Assembly (NCBI GenBank): GCA_017455435.1
Contig: JAFTAU010000041.1
Span: forward strand, 1 to 34,086
Direction: 5' to 3'
DNA: 34,086 bases
DNA from: Lachnospiraceae bacterium
GTDB lineage: Bacteria > Bacillota > Clostridia > Lachnospirales > Lachnospiraceae
Part shown: in pieces, positions 10,901 through 17,077 of the stretch
Position numbering within the stretch: position 1 is the first letter of the stretch
How the letters are laid out: each line of letters opens with the position of its first letter
Program-made: the position numbers and the translations under genes
Notes under the pieces: model-generated
Seen by the model: only the letters and a program-made list of their open reading frames with translations
Database searches by the model: none
Told to the model about the DNA's origin: nothing

Positions 10901-11440
10901 AATCTTTGTTTCTACACCGATCCAGCCCTGGAAACCGGCCTTGACCGGAATACGGCCTATGGTAGTGGTATTGCCGTAGCCTTTGGGAATAGAGCCGACT
11001 CTGACCACCTTGCCGGAAGAACCGACAGTGTAATACGACTCGCCGATAGGCATATAATTGCCGTTTATTCTGATGTCAAGCTTTCCGTCCGCGGTAAGAT
11101 CGGCGGCGTTGACCCATACCCAGAACATCTCGGCGTTTTTCCAGCCCTGCGCAAAACCTTTGAGGTTCTTTGTGATGACCGTATAGTCGTTCATATTGTC
11201 AAACTCGTCGAGCTGATTCCAAGCGAGCGCTTTAGTTCCGCCAAAGCCCTTGCCGGAAGCCGACGTGAGACTGGTGACGACTTTCGCAGTTTCCAGACTT
11301 GCCGCCCTGTTGGTAGCGTCGCCGGATTCAACGAGATCCGCGGGGAGCTCTTCCATATCCCATACGCACGAAGGAACCGGCGCGGGAGTGATGCTTGAAT
11401 AAAGCAGGCTTTCAAGAGGAAGATCCGGAACCTCATACAT
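4949..11440 (-). CDS. Giant surface protein with sialate-O-acetylesterase-like domain (downstream part of interrupted gene)
   Basis: This 2163-residue reading frame is the continuation of the frame at 12214-11564; the only break is a TAG at 11564-11566. It holds six copies of a beta-rich module, each with an FWFWV-type motif, a GWIGIP-like motif and a YFDEFW-like motif. FWFWV positions are near 11120, 10455, 9805, 6775, 6095 and 5385. A different jelly-roll-like stretch (about 9340-8600) precedes a SASA/sialate O-acetylesterase-like domain (about 8600-7090). That domain shows the nucleophile block GGQSNM (near residue 1047), GGTGVTAW, WYQGEHD, and NIHPTNK with the expected catalytic His (near residue 1301). 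Family members remove acetyl esters from sialic acids or other glycans. The first ATG has no convincing ribosome binding site and lies inside a module, so this part is unlikely to start translation by itself. It would reach the surface only through read-through or if the TAG is a sequence error. It is followed after 31 bases by the GDPD giant gene. Confidence 0.8.
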   Translation of the reverse strand: MYEVPDLPLESLLYSSITPAPVPSCVWDMEELPADLVESGDATNRAASLETAKVVTSLTSASGKGFGGTKALAWNQLDEFDNMNDYTVITKNLKGFAQGWKNAEMFWVWVNAADLTADGKLDIRINGNYMPIGESYYTVGSSGKVVRVGSIPKGYGNTTTIGRIPVKAGFQGWIGVETKIYQEVKCVSSFKLHFFKNINKNDKIYFDEFWITKLGQAPDYSASKLNYRTLRSVGSATEIWNMKDLRSNPTTASWAWLDKGNKTITSLVKGAAGTGYAENVSLGYKANMTNPESTALKGGHEYYHVRLHSSDGVSLYKYTWQNQSGKILWFYLNASQATSSNLYSDIQINGNKLKSGTHYYTIAKDSSGKLNIVDKGALTTQQGMEYARLHVEAGLGYWVGIPMSAWDDPVTIRQFSFRMLRALQKDQTVYISDFWVCSKGKMPDIDPKYIPAPLDNSSALIWNVDSSKVSAGKSIATIVNDASKNTIKTTIDTAHTFLGKGKALAYTLTQATNGQGMNMKLYSSELKTQGFDSSVIISEDDVLWFWVYSDTSCEQLLHMELNGKFLKEGSSLYIIEDDGAGNAVAKKILWEENAQTEVTDPTVVPSAFTSNHTYARIKLPIGWSGFIGIPIGSFSANSKGEDSASPAGGSMSEMTFRLYNNQKAPSVGDTVYFDEFWISSKGRLPGLSDEKLLYKYTAPKNTSGTVLDFERGWYENAELDEKQTKPGRTRYWGYTVWASGQKIEQVSFVKAKSEGLSSKVSGTVLKWNILDTWVGVGDGSLGGLKKCAGGFAYLNLTKQWNAQKDLSSYQSYVAYIDASKAKNSVEIEMRLIESDANGLGQQWQTYGPTGALSSINYYIETESGSWKPAGSFQGRAIVPAGYTGRLLVEFDDMVHISEKDAVSTGLYGSDETLQRDLVSHFGISIRGTKGDVVYVDNMGVLKNKVSTLSNSTVRFTSLYGDNMIFRQNKEFAVQGYGTAGSTVNVTLAKNGSTVQAVSTTVLDDGTWKVIMNPVSGSYSEYTLTASSGGKTDKIKGVVFGEVWFTGGQSNMQLRVHECDGWMNLFAGDWKNNNIRIYRQQPVGEIDMTGLGKSNPSEPLGTWGTGSDWTDVYACTALGYYTAVNLQEKLGVPIGIINSAVGGTGVTAWMDRDEVTSSDYPELSSLISSLKYDNTSSGALNYVGNYFNTRIAPFDGYKVSGILWYQGEHDKSNADLQKYGLVAVDRSWSKVLRADSSDTELLPLVSMQMAPYATLDSDSSMTALYNLNSRIAEGTEKIVAEGAKALSIPTYDFDVRVDNIHPTNKYEVGERAAESIYGLIYVDKICSGPVIQNAVYDSGSKKLTLTFTNTGSGLTYKKVGSRLFDDPVNSSILPGDHHDDRLNGFTVWTGLSFVSVEAEIIGENTVVLTLPEGADSAAGIYYGYGTRLLASNLYNNASGGYSFPALPFYYSMGSVVIPEHSISLWDSGDAAGINDGTSVGKVLTNAARSTVSGTIAAEKGMINGSSKQTNALAYTLTKVVTTGSDAQANTLTVNLTSELGANDNITPASEDIIWFWVDTSISGPQTMFVYPNGLSTKMDNFYTIKNSGGTPVIVSVAKGSSYHGIGLENHGSSGWQRFTLVPGACGWIGIPVKGLSGLSGNLISSLQIFTRSYSPAMQADGDAVYFDEFWVTSAGRMPDLSNDQLLYTKYVSEAYNERVWDIDSLDTGSTLPSVDSMANRGAMAFSVENKKGIGGSKAFAMTVSEKSTDAGIINGTLNKENWKTKGVTGFVSSRAVEDDVFWFWVDNELGQDQYVVVEFINGTNTAKGTPTAVSRSNVLYVIADDGNGNPVRKSLAPGSTIGSITNDNSTTRGAIKVPDGGYGWIGIPLSDVEGMSGKTVDGFRIYVRSLSGNDNGIAGKSIYFDEFWITDGSLPELTSDKLLYTKPVVTAYSAKLWDLESLTGTVVFPSKDTTKNRGTMNFAVENSGICSSAAFTMNLATASGNSGIINGTKNQENWVTAGVSGFTASRAVQDGDIFWVWVDNKLGEDEYVVAEFTSGTTKIGGTPTAVSRTNVLYTIGDDGSGKAAIKTLSPGSTIGSITNDITSTRGAIKVASGGYGWIGIPLSDIDGMTGNTLDGIRLYVRSMSAATNGTFGGSIVFDGFWVTSAGTLPALTNEELLYTK

Positions 11441-11563
11441 ATCGGTGAGCCAGAACTCATCCAGATAGAGAGTATTTCCGGGAAGAATCGTAGAGTTTCC
11501 TATATGGAACTGTATGCTGGAAAAGACGGTGGGGCTTTCGAGAATCTCGAGAGGAATTCCTAT

Positions 11564-11566
11564 CTA
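11564..11566 (-). other. In-frame TAG codon replacing conserved Trp
   Basis: The minus strand reads GGC TAG ATA GGA ATT CCT. Sister modules have G-W-I-G-I-P at this place, so a single G-to-A change from TGG explains the stop. The 41 codons between it and the next ATG are open and carry the expected module motifs. TAG ends other genes in this window (at 23587-23589 and 26117-26119), so the code of this organism treats TAG as a stop. A mutation, strain polymorphism or sequencing error is more likely than recoding. Confidence 0.9.
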
Positions 11567-12214
11567 GCCTTCATAGCCGGGGTTGAAGCGCAGACGGGCG
11601 CGGACCTGGGTATTTCCCCAGCCGACCTCAAGCTGTCCCGCCACAGCGCACTGTCCGTTATCGTCGATGGTATAATACGTCTCTCCTACAGGGAGATAAT
11701 GACCGTTTATCATTACGTCGAGTCTGGAAGGGCTGTTCAGGTCTGTTCCGTTGACCCAGAACCAGAGCATTTCGGCGTTTTCCCAGTTTGTGCCATCTTT
11801 GTTTATGACCTTTCCGCTGATCATAAACATATCTCCGGCGGAGTATGTCCCGATCTGATAAAAGCCGAGAGCGGCGGAGCCGTCCAGACCTTTGCCGTCA
11901 GCTCTTTTTACTTCGACGTTACCGAAAATGTTTTCGTTGCTGTTGGCCAACGCGGCGCCGGACGCGATAAGATCTTCGGGAAGACTTTCCATATCCCAAA
12001 GGTGATACGGCATGGAAACCGGATCGGGTTTCTTGTCTTTTTTGCCCGTATCATCATCTGAGGCGGAAGTGCTCTCGACCGGAGCTTCGGTCTCTCCGTC
12101 TCCTTTTCCGCCCAAAAGCACGGCGGCGACAATGCTTCCCGCAAGCGCGAGCGCAAATGCCGCTATGATAATTATTATCAGTTTTTTATTTTTCTTTTTC
12201 CCGGATTCTTCCAT
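11564..12214 (-). CDS. Membrane-anchored N-terminal part of the giant esterase protein, ending at in-frame TAG
   Basis: The start is the ATG at 12214, eight bases after a strong GGAGGTGA; an upstream TTG in the same frame is less likely. The 216-residue product has a Lys-rich cytoplasmic start (KKKNKK), one hydrophobic anchor (LIIIIIAAFALALAGSIVAA), an acidic Thr/Ser-rich linker, and then the first module of the family (MPYHLWDMESL to MLWFWV to NPGYEG). It stops at TAG exactly where sister modules have Trp in GWIGIP. The same frame continues with IGIPLE and LYLDEFW straight into the 2163-residue part, so the intact gene would be 12214-4949 (about 2421 residues). As written, the product would be an anchor with half a module and no enzyme. 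The ribosome binding site overlaps the end of the preceding GDPD lipoprotein gene region, so it belongs to the same operon. Confidence 0.8.
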   Translation of the reverse strand: MEESGKKKNKKLIIIIIAAFALALAGSIVAAVLLGGKGDGETEAPVESTSASDDDTGKKDKKPDPVSMPYHLWDMESLPEDLIASGAALANSNENIFGNVEVKRADGKGLDGSAALGFYQIGTYSAGDMFMISGKVINKDGTNWENAEMLWFWVNGTDLNSPSRLDVMINGHYLPVGETYYTIDDNGQCAVAGQLEVGWGNTQVRARLRFNPGYEG

Positions 12215-12231
12215 AACGTCACCTCCGAAAA

Positions 12232-13326
12232 TCAATTAAAGTAAGCATCCGCCACATATTGAATAAGCTCATATGTGTGATTGTTGCTCATTACCACGTT
12301 AATCCCCGCCTTGTCGATCTCTTTCCAGACGTCGGCGTTGTCGTTCGGCGTGGAAAGAGTTTCCATATATATACGGTATTTTCCGACGTAATCTTTGAAC
12401 ATTCCTATTGAAGCGGCGTCATACTCTCCGCAACGAAGTCCGGGGAACAAATCGTATGTCTTTATCTGCTCGGCGGATTCGGCAAGCCCTTCGGGAGTAG
12501 ACTGAGTCTTAATAAGGAAAGGAGCGTACTTTGCGCCGGTGTTGTTTGCGAGAGTTTTGCAGATAAGCTGTAATACGTCAAAGCTTGAACGCGTTCCGTA
12601 ATTGAATATTGGCAGAACGGTGCGATATGCCTCGTGTTTTTTAAGAAGAGTAAAGATATCCATATTCCAGTCTATCTCGTTTTTCTTGTCGTCGAGAGAA
12701 ATGAAGCAGTGGTCTTTGCATACGCGGATCGCGTCCTCAAGAGTGGGGATAACGTACTCCGTTTCCTCTCCGCCGCTGCCCTTTGTGAGACGAAGCTGTC
12801 TGAGCTCGTCCAGCGTCCAGTCTCTGATACTGTTGCTCTCGGGCAGACCATCGTCGTCTCCCTCAAGACGCTTGAGAGCGAGATTGGTGGTTCCGAGAAG
12901 ATCGGTATCGTGCATTATGACCACCACGTTGTCAAGGGTTTTGTGAACGTCAAGCTCGACTATATCCACGCCCGCCTGTATAACGCTCATGATGGCTTCG
13001 AGGGAATTCTCAGGATAATAGATATTTCTCTCTCCTCTGTGTCCCATGGTCAGCATTCTGCCGTCGGGTTTGAGGAAAGACTCCCACTTCTCTTCGAAAT
13101 CAAGCATCGCGGGATTGGGGGTAAACTCGCCCTTCCACGCGGGAACGAAAAGATCAGGATTCGCAAGATAATCATCAGCAATATAATAATCTCTTTCGAC
13201 GTCGGCTTCGGTCGTCTCTGTCGCTTCCGTTGTATCGGCGGCGGTCGAAGTCTCCGCGTTCTCTCCGCACGCGGCAAGAGAAAGGATCATGAGCAGTGAT
13301 AAAATGGCGGCAATTGTTTTTTTCAT
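12232..13326 (-). CDS. Glycerophosphodiester phosphodiesterase family lipoprotein
   Basis: I chose the ATG at 13326 (MKKTIAAIL), preceded by GGAG; an in-frame TTG five codons upstream is less likely. The 364-residue product starts with a lipoprotein signal peptide ending in LAAC at about residues 18-21, followed by a Thr/Glu-rich spacer, and so should sit on the outer face of the membrane. A GDPD domain follows: GHRGERN, PENS, the metal-binding ELDV, and MHDTD, with SLDDKK further on. The family hydrolyses glycerophosphodiesters to glycerol-3-phosphate and an alcohol. The gene start overlaps the stop of the upstream GDPD gene (ATGA), a sign of translational coupling. It is 18 bases from the giant esterase gene. 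It resembles its upstream neighbour over the whole domain, including a block ending in W-T-L-(D/E)-(E/Q)-(L/I), so the two probably arose by duplication. Confidence 0.88.
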   Translation of the reverse strand: MKKTIAAILSLLMILSLAACGENAETSTAADTTEATETTEADVERDYYIADDYLANPDLFVPAWKGEFTPNPAMLDFEEKWESFLKPDGRMLTMGHRGERNIYYPENSLEAIMSVIQAGVDIVELDVHKTLDNVVVIMHDTDLLGTTNLALKRLEGDDDGLPESNSIRDWTLDELRQLRLTKGSGGEETEYVIPTLEDAIRVCKDHCFISLDDKKNEIDWNMDIFTLLKKHEAYRTVLPIFNYGTRSSFDVLQLICKTLANNTGAKYAPFLIKTQSTPEGLAESAEQIKTYDLFPGLRCGEYDAASIGMFKDYVGKYRIYMETLSTPNDNADVWKEIDKAGINVVMSNNHTYELIQYVADAYFN

Positions 13327-14297
13327 TTTGAAAATCTCCAAGTGTATTTGTAGTTTTCTATCTTGCAGATGTATTTGATAAATTCGTAGGGCTTGTTTCC
13401 CATGATGATGTTGTAACCGAGACGGCGCATATCTTCCCAGCAGGCTTCGTTGTCATGCTCTTTTTTGAGAGTTTCGGCGTAAAAGCGGCAATTGCCGCGA
13501 ACCTTTGAGAGAACGCCGCTGAGCTTTTCGGTATCTTCGGGGAAATACTCTCCGCCGCGAAGAGCGGGGGTCATTCCGTGCTCAGCTAAAAATACCGGAA
13601 CGCCGTCTATGAGCTCCGCGCTCATAATGCCTCCGTCCAGACCCACGGCCGCGAAATACGGGCAGCATTTACCGACAGCCGAAAGCTGCCTCTGCTGAAT
13701 CTCATGCGCGCGGGCGGGCGCGTAATTATAAGGAATAAGAATTTCGCGGTAGACATCCATCTCAGAGATAATCTTTTCGACCGCGTCCCACTCAAAGCAA
13801 TCGATCTTATCAAGGGTGACGAACACTCTGCCTTTGGCAAGAGCAAAAACCTCCCGCAGGGTGGGAACGGCGTACTCTGTGATGAGATTTCTGCCCCTGA
13901 CTATGCGGAGCTTCTTTATCTGCTCGAGAGTCCAGCCGGAAATATCGTCCGTATCAGGCATCCAGGTCTGACCGGCCTCGCGGCGCATAGGCAAATCCGT
14001 CATGCGCGTCAGAGTATCATCGTGCATAATCACGATCTCGCCGTCCGCGGTGGTGTGCAGATCTATCTCCAGCATATCCGCGCCGGCTCTGATGACGCTC
14101 TCAAATCCCTCAAGGGTGTTCTCGGGATAAATAACATTGCGGTCTCCCCTGTGGGCGCATGACATCATGCGGCCGCCCGGCGTATGGAACGCCGCGTACT
14201 TTTCCTCAAAATCAAGTAACTCATCCGGGACAGTCCATTGCCCCTCCCAGAGAGCGTTGAACAATCCTGATGATTCCAACCATTCTTCTGTTCTCAT
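13323..14297 (-). CDS. Glycerophosphodiester phosphodiesterase family protein (cytoplasmic)
   Basis: The 324-residue product starts at the ATG at 14297 after a GGATGG site and has no signal peptide or membrane segment, so it is likely cytoplasmic. The GDPD signature is complete: AHRGDRN, PENTLEGFE, the metal-binding EIDLHTTADG, and MHDDTLTRMTD. The C-terminal half has VTLDKID and NIIMGNKPYEFIKY. It would cleave imported glycerophosphodiesters. It is the first gene of the minus-strand operon that also encodes a lipoprotein GDPD and a giant secreted GDPD, so three homologues appear to work in three cell locations. Its promoter lies at 14357-14385 next to an inverted repeat shared with the ABC operon. 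Confidence 0.88.
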   Translation of the reverse strand: MRTEEWLESSGLFNALWEGQWTVPDELLDFEEKYAAFHTPGGRMMSCAHRGDRNVIYPENTLEGFESVIRAGADMLEIDLHTTADGEIVIMHDDTLTRMTDLPMRREAGQTWMPDTDDISGWTLEQIKKLRIVRGRNLITEYAVPTLREVFALAKGRVFVTLDKIDCFEWDAVEKIISEMDVYREILIPYNYAPARAHEIQQRQLSAVGKCCPYFAAVGLDGGIMSAELIDGVPVFLAEHGMTPALRGGEYFPEDTEKLSGVLSKVRGNCRFYAETLKKEHDNEACWEDMRRLGYNIIMGNKPYEFIKYICKIENYKYTWRFSK

Positions 14298-14324
14298 TTT
14301 TCCATCCGTTTACTTTTTAACAAA

Positions 14325-14356
14325 ACTTTGAAAATCGACATTCAATTTTCAAGTTT
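14325..14356. promoter_or_regulatory. Putative operator (CTTTGAAA / TTTCAAG inverted repeat)
   Basis: Plus strand CTTTGAAA (14326-14333) and TTTCAAG (14347-14353) form an imperfect palindrome just downstream of the leftward -10, where a repressor would block initiation. The 38 bases at 14325-14362 match those at 33010-33047 without gaps at about 30 positions. Confidence 0.6.
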
Positions 14357-14385
14357 ATTTTAATTCCATCCGCGAAATTTTGCAA
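14357..14385 (-). promoter_or_regulatory. Promoter of the GDPD/giant-protein operon
   Basis: On the minus strand there is a -35 box TTGCAA (14385-14380), a 17-base spacer and a -10 box TAAAAT (14362-14357). It sits about 60 bases upstream of the ATG at 14297. The layout is superimposable on the promoter at 33042-33070. Confidence 0.75.
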
Positions 14386-14490
14386 CAATTATTTTTTTGT
14401 TAAATTATTTACCATAATAATATGGCACGATTAACCGCACTCCCGATCTCATGCAGCCGATTTCCCTTTAAAATAAAGCAAAACTCACTA

Positions 14491-14519
14491 TTGCAATCAG
14501 ACCGGCAAGTTTGTATAAT
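14491..14519 (+). promoter_or_regulatory. Promoter of the sugar isomerase/kinase operon
   Basis: The plus strand shows -35 TTGCAA (14491-14496), a 17-base spacer and -10 TATAAT (14514-14519), about 118 bases before the first ATG. The -35 sequence and spacing are the same as in the two leftward operon promoters. Confidence 0.75.
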
Positions 14520-14540
14520 ACCGTTTGGAACGAGCAATGC

Positions 14541-14552
14541 CTTTGAAATTGT
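14541..14552 (+). promoter_or_regulatory. Operator-like element CTTTGAAATTGT
   Basis: This 12-base sequence lies 21 bases downstream of the -10 box of the rightward promoter. It is identical to the minus-strand sequence at 33038-33027, just downstream of the -10 of the ABC operon. A clear second half-site is not seen here. Confidence 0.45.
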
Positions 14553-14636
14553 TCATCCAAATTTAATATTATCGTATATCTTTTTTTCAGGAAATATGAT
14601 ATTGTTAACTAAACTAAAATGAACAGGAGAATTACT

Positions 14637-16130
14637 ATGAAAAACACCCGTTTTAAAGTGGCATTGGTAGGCGCATCACAGCTTTCATTTCCCGGAGACA
14701 AAAAGACCGCTTTCGGCCGCAGCGCCGACGGTATGAAGAAGCTCTCCGAGCAGTGGGACTTTGATTTATATATATATCCCGGAACAGTAATCACCGAAGA
14801 CGACGCCCTGTGTGCAAAACAGGTTCTGGAAGACGACGTTCGTCCGGATCTCATCATGCTGCAGTGCACCAGCTTCGCGGCCGGTCTGGTGGTTTCCACC
14901 ATTGCGCGTACAAAAGGCGCCAGGCTCGGTCTGTGGGCCATCCCGGAGATGCGTCCCGCCGGAATCGTTTCCTTTAATTCCCTCTGCGGAATCAATATGT
15001 ACTCTTCTATCGTAGCCCATTATCTCAATGACTTCGATATTCCCGTTAAATGGTTTTACGGGAACACGGACGATGCATTGTTCCTCCGCCGCTTTATGAT
15101 AACAGTCAGAGCGCTTCGCGCCATCAAAAAGATGTGCAATTCAAATGTAGGCCTCATAGGCGGCATTGCACCCGGATTCAACGATCTCTATGACGACGAG
15201 CGCCGCCTGATAAGGCTTTTTGACGGCCTCAGAATCAACAGGCTGCATGAGTACGGCGAGCTCAAGGAAATGGCTGAATCCATACCTCAGAACCGCGTTG
15301 ACGCAAAGGTAGCCAAACTCAAAGCCGAGGCAGTTGCAAAGGACGCCGCGATTGACGAGCAGATTAATGCTGTCGATCCTTCTGACAAGCGTACGCGCAT
15401 GTCTCTTCTGGAAGTCAACGCAAGATATGCACTCGCATACGAGGATTTCAACGAAAAATACAAATATGACGCTCTGGCAGTCAGCTGCTGGCCCAAGTTC
15501 CAGGACGATTATCTGTTCAGCGTATGCTCCGTTGTCGGAGAGCTCAATGACCTGGGCATAGTCTCCGGCTGCGAGGGAGACCTCACCAGTACAATCAGCA
15601 TGCTGCTGCTCAGCTATATTGCCGACGACATCACCATGCTCATGGATATGTCAGCGGTAGACACAAGCGACGACTCCATCCTGCTGTGGCACTGCGGCCC
15701 CGCCTCAAAACATTTCTGCAAAAAGAACGGCTACACCTACAGCCTCAACTATTCCGGCAAAGACCACGAGGGCAGAGACCTCGACCACGCCGTGGGTACG
15801 GGCATTGTCAGAGACATGGTATTTGATCCCGGAAAGGCCACTGTGGCCAGACTCACAGGCGAATGCGACACTCTCTTTATCGCCTCCGGCACCCTGCAGG
15901 ACGGCTCAAAAGAGAGCTACTGCGGCAGCCGCGGATGGCTCGGAAATCTGGAGCTGAACCGCGAGTCCATCTCGGCTCTTGATTTCTTTAACACTGTTAT
16001 GTGCAAAGGCTTCCAGCACCACTTCCCCGTCGTTATGGGCGACTTTACAGAAGAGCTGATGGAGGTTGCTTCCTGGCTGGGACTTAAAAAAGTTCAAAAG
16101 GTTCCCTACGAAAATTATCTTCAGAGGTAA
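14637..16130 (+). CDS. L-fucose/L-arabinose isomerase family protein
   Basis: I chose the ATG at 14637 (MKNTRFKVAL), six bases after AGGAGA; an ATG six codons earlier has no ribosome binding site. The 497-residue product belongs to the FucI/AraA-like (COG2407) group. It has an N-terminal Rossmann-like part (VALVGASQLSFPG), a middle part with CTSFAAG, and the metal-site region SGCEGDLTST, followed by LLWHCGPASKHF near the C-terminal third. Family members interconvert aldoses and ketoses through an Mn-dependent enediol mechanism; the Glu and Asp of CEGD are the likely metal ligands. The actual sugar cannot be read from sequence. It is the first gene of a tightly packed six-gene operon, five bases before the kinase gene, and probably makes the ketose that the kinase phosphorylates. 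Confidence 0.85.
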   Translation: MKNTRFKVALVGASQLSFPGDKKTAFGRSADGMKKLSEQWDFDLYIYPGTVITEDDALCAKQVLEDDVRPDLIMLQCTSFAAGLVVSTIARTKGARLGLWAIPEMRPAGIVSFNSLCGINMYSSIVAHYLNDFDIPVKWFYGNTDDALFLRRFMITVRALRAIKKMCNSNVGLIGGIAPGFNDLYDDERRLIRLFDGLRINRLHEYGELKEMAESIPQNRVDAKVAKLKAEAVAKDAAIDEQINAVDPSDKRTRMSLLEVNARYALAYEDFNEKYKYDALAVSCWPKFQDDYLFSVCSVVGELNDLGIVSGCEGDLTSTISMLLLSYIADDITMLMDMSAVDTSDDSILLWHCGPASKHFCKKNGYTYSLNYSGKDHEGRDLDHAVGTGIVRDMVFDPGKATVARLTGECDTLFIASGTLQDGSKESYCGSRGWLGNLELNRESISALDFFNTVMCKGFQHHFPVVMGDFTEELMEVASWLGLKKVQKVPYENYLQR

Positions 16131-16135
16131 TAATC

Positions 16136-17077
16136 ATGCGTGATATTCTGAGTATAGGTGAAATGGTAATCGATTTTCTCCCCGGCAGCGAGCCAGGGAG
16201 TTATCTGCGAAAGGCCGGCGGAGCTCCCGCAAACATAATCATAGCGACCTCAAGAATGGGGCTTTCTTCCGCGTTCTGCGGAAAGCTCGGCGATGACGAT
16301 TTCGGTCATTTCCTTGCGGACACTCTGAAGGAAAACGGCGTTGAAATCTGCGTTCCGGATTTCACCGACAAGGCCATAACGACTATGGCCTTTGTAACAT
16401 TGAGCGAAAGCGGAGAACGCAGTTTTACTTTTGCCAGAAAGCCCGGTGCGGACATGTTCCTCACTACGCAGGATGTGGATGGAGCCGATATTAACGGGAC
16501 CACAATAGTTCACGCCGGTTCCTGTTCTCTCTCGCAGCCCCCCGCATCTGATGCCACAATCTATGGCATGAAGCTCGCTCACGAGGCCGGAAAGCTCGTT
16601 TCATTTGACGTCAATTACAGAAACCTCATGTGGAACGACGACAAGGCCGCTGCCTCCCGCGCCGTACTCAGCGTTCTTCCTTATGTGGATCTTCTCAAGA
16701 TTTCTGATGAGGAGGTCGATATTATAGGCGGCGAGCAGGCTATTCCCGCTATTATGAAAGAAAACAATATCAGCGTTCTGGTGGAGACGCTCGGCAGCAA
16801 GGGCTCCAGATGGTATTATGACGGACTCACCGAGACCGAGCCTTCTATTCCTTCCGAATGCGTGGACACCTGCGGCGCCGGAGACGCCTTCTGGGGTGCA
16901 TTTCTCGCCACTCTCGTCAATAACGGAGTAAAGACCGCTGCGGATCTTTCCGCCGATGTCATACGCAAGGCCGCGAGAACCGGCAGCATTTCAGGCGCTC
17001 TCTGCGTCAGGAAAAAAGGCGCCATTGAATCGCTTCCCACTCTCAAAGATATAAAGGAATTTGAAAGCAATGAATAA
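16136..17077 (+). CDS. PfkB-family carbohydrate kinase (fructokinase-like)
   Basis: The 313-residue product starts at an ATG after AGAGGT. It has the two PfkB signatures: the N-terminal GGAPANI (about residues 27-33), with GKLGDDDFG after it, and the C-terminal DTCGAGDAFWGAF (about residues 240-252), where the Asp of GAGD is the catalytic base. The closest style is bacterial fructokinase, which uses ATP to phosphorylate a ketohexose or related sugar. It follows the isomerase gene by five bases and overlaps the epimerase gene start by eight bases, indicating coupled expression. In this pathway it would trap the imported and isomerised sugar as a 6- or 5-phosphate. The specificity is inferred. 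Confidence 0.9.
   Translation: MRDILSIGEMVIDFLPGSEPGSYLRKAGGAPANIIIATSRMGLSSAFCGKLGDDDFGHFLADTLKENGVEICVPDFTDKAITTMAFVTLSESGERSFTFARKPGADMFLTTQDVDGADINGTTIVHAGSCSLSQPPASDATIYGMKLAHEAGKLVSFDVNYRNLMWNDDKAAASRAVLSVLPYVDLLKISDEEVDIIGGEQAIPAIMKENNISVLVETLGSKGSRWYYDGLTETEPSIPSECVDTCGAGDAFWGAFLATLVNNGVKTAADLSADVIRKAARTGSISGALCVRKKGAIESLPTLKDIKEFESNE

Larger units (their letters stand above)
4949..11990 (-). repeat. Array of seven homologous FWFWV/YFDEFW modules
   Basis: Protein-level repeats of roughly 210-240 residues. Each starts with a W-D/N-x-(E/D)-(S/D)-L-like stretch, has an FWFWVDN-like middle, a YYTI or LYTI strand, G-(W/F)-I-G-I-P, and an (I/V)YFDEFWV end followed by a G-x-(L/M)-P-x-L-x-x-x-x-LLY linker. 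The last two copies (about 6366-5666 and 5665-4955) are close to each other and to the second module of the neighbouring giant protein (about 3950-3220). They share GTPTAVSR or GTPTATDR, SPGSTIGSITN-like and RGAI blocks. The modules look like carbohydrate-binding jelly rolls, but I cannot assign a named family. Confidence 0.75.
14298..14636. other. Divergent intergenic control region
   Basis: This 339-base AT-rich stretch lies between the GDPD operon (leftward) and the sugar catabolic operon (rightward). It contains a leftward promoter with an overlapping inverted repeat, a rightward promoter at 14491-14519, a CTTTGAAATTGT element at 14541-14552, and a leader of about 110 bases before the ATG at 14637. 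The short open frame running through it from 14422 has no ribosome binding site or coding character. Confidence 0.7.

Noticed and set aside
4949-12214. Reassigned genetic code (TAG read as an amino acid)
   Set aside because: Only one internal TAG is seen, it replaces Trp, and TAG closes two other genes right before their neighbours' start sites.
14422-14622. 66-codon plus-strand frame in the divergent region
   Set aside because: It runs across two promoter elements, has no ribosome binding site and its residues look random; the region is regulatory.
17061-17069. TTG start for the epimerase
   Set aside because: The ATG three codons later fits the overlap with the kinase gene; the TTG is possible but adds nothing conserved.
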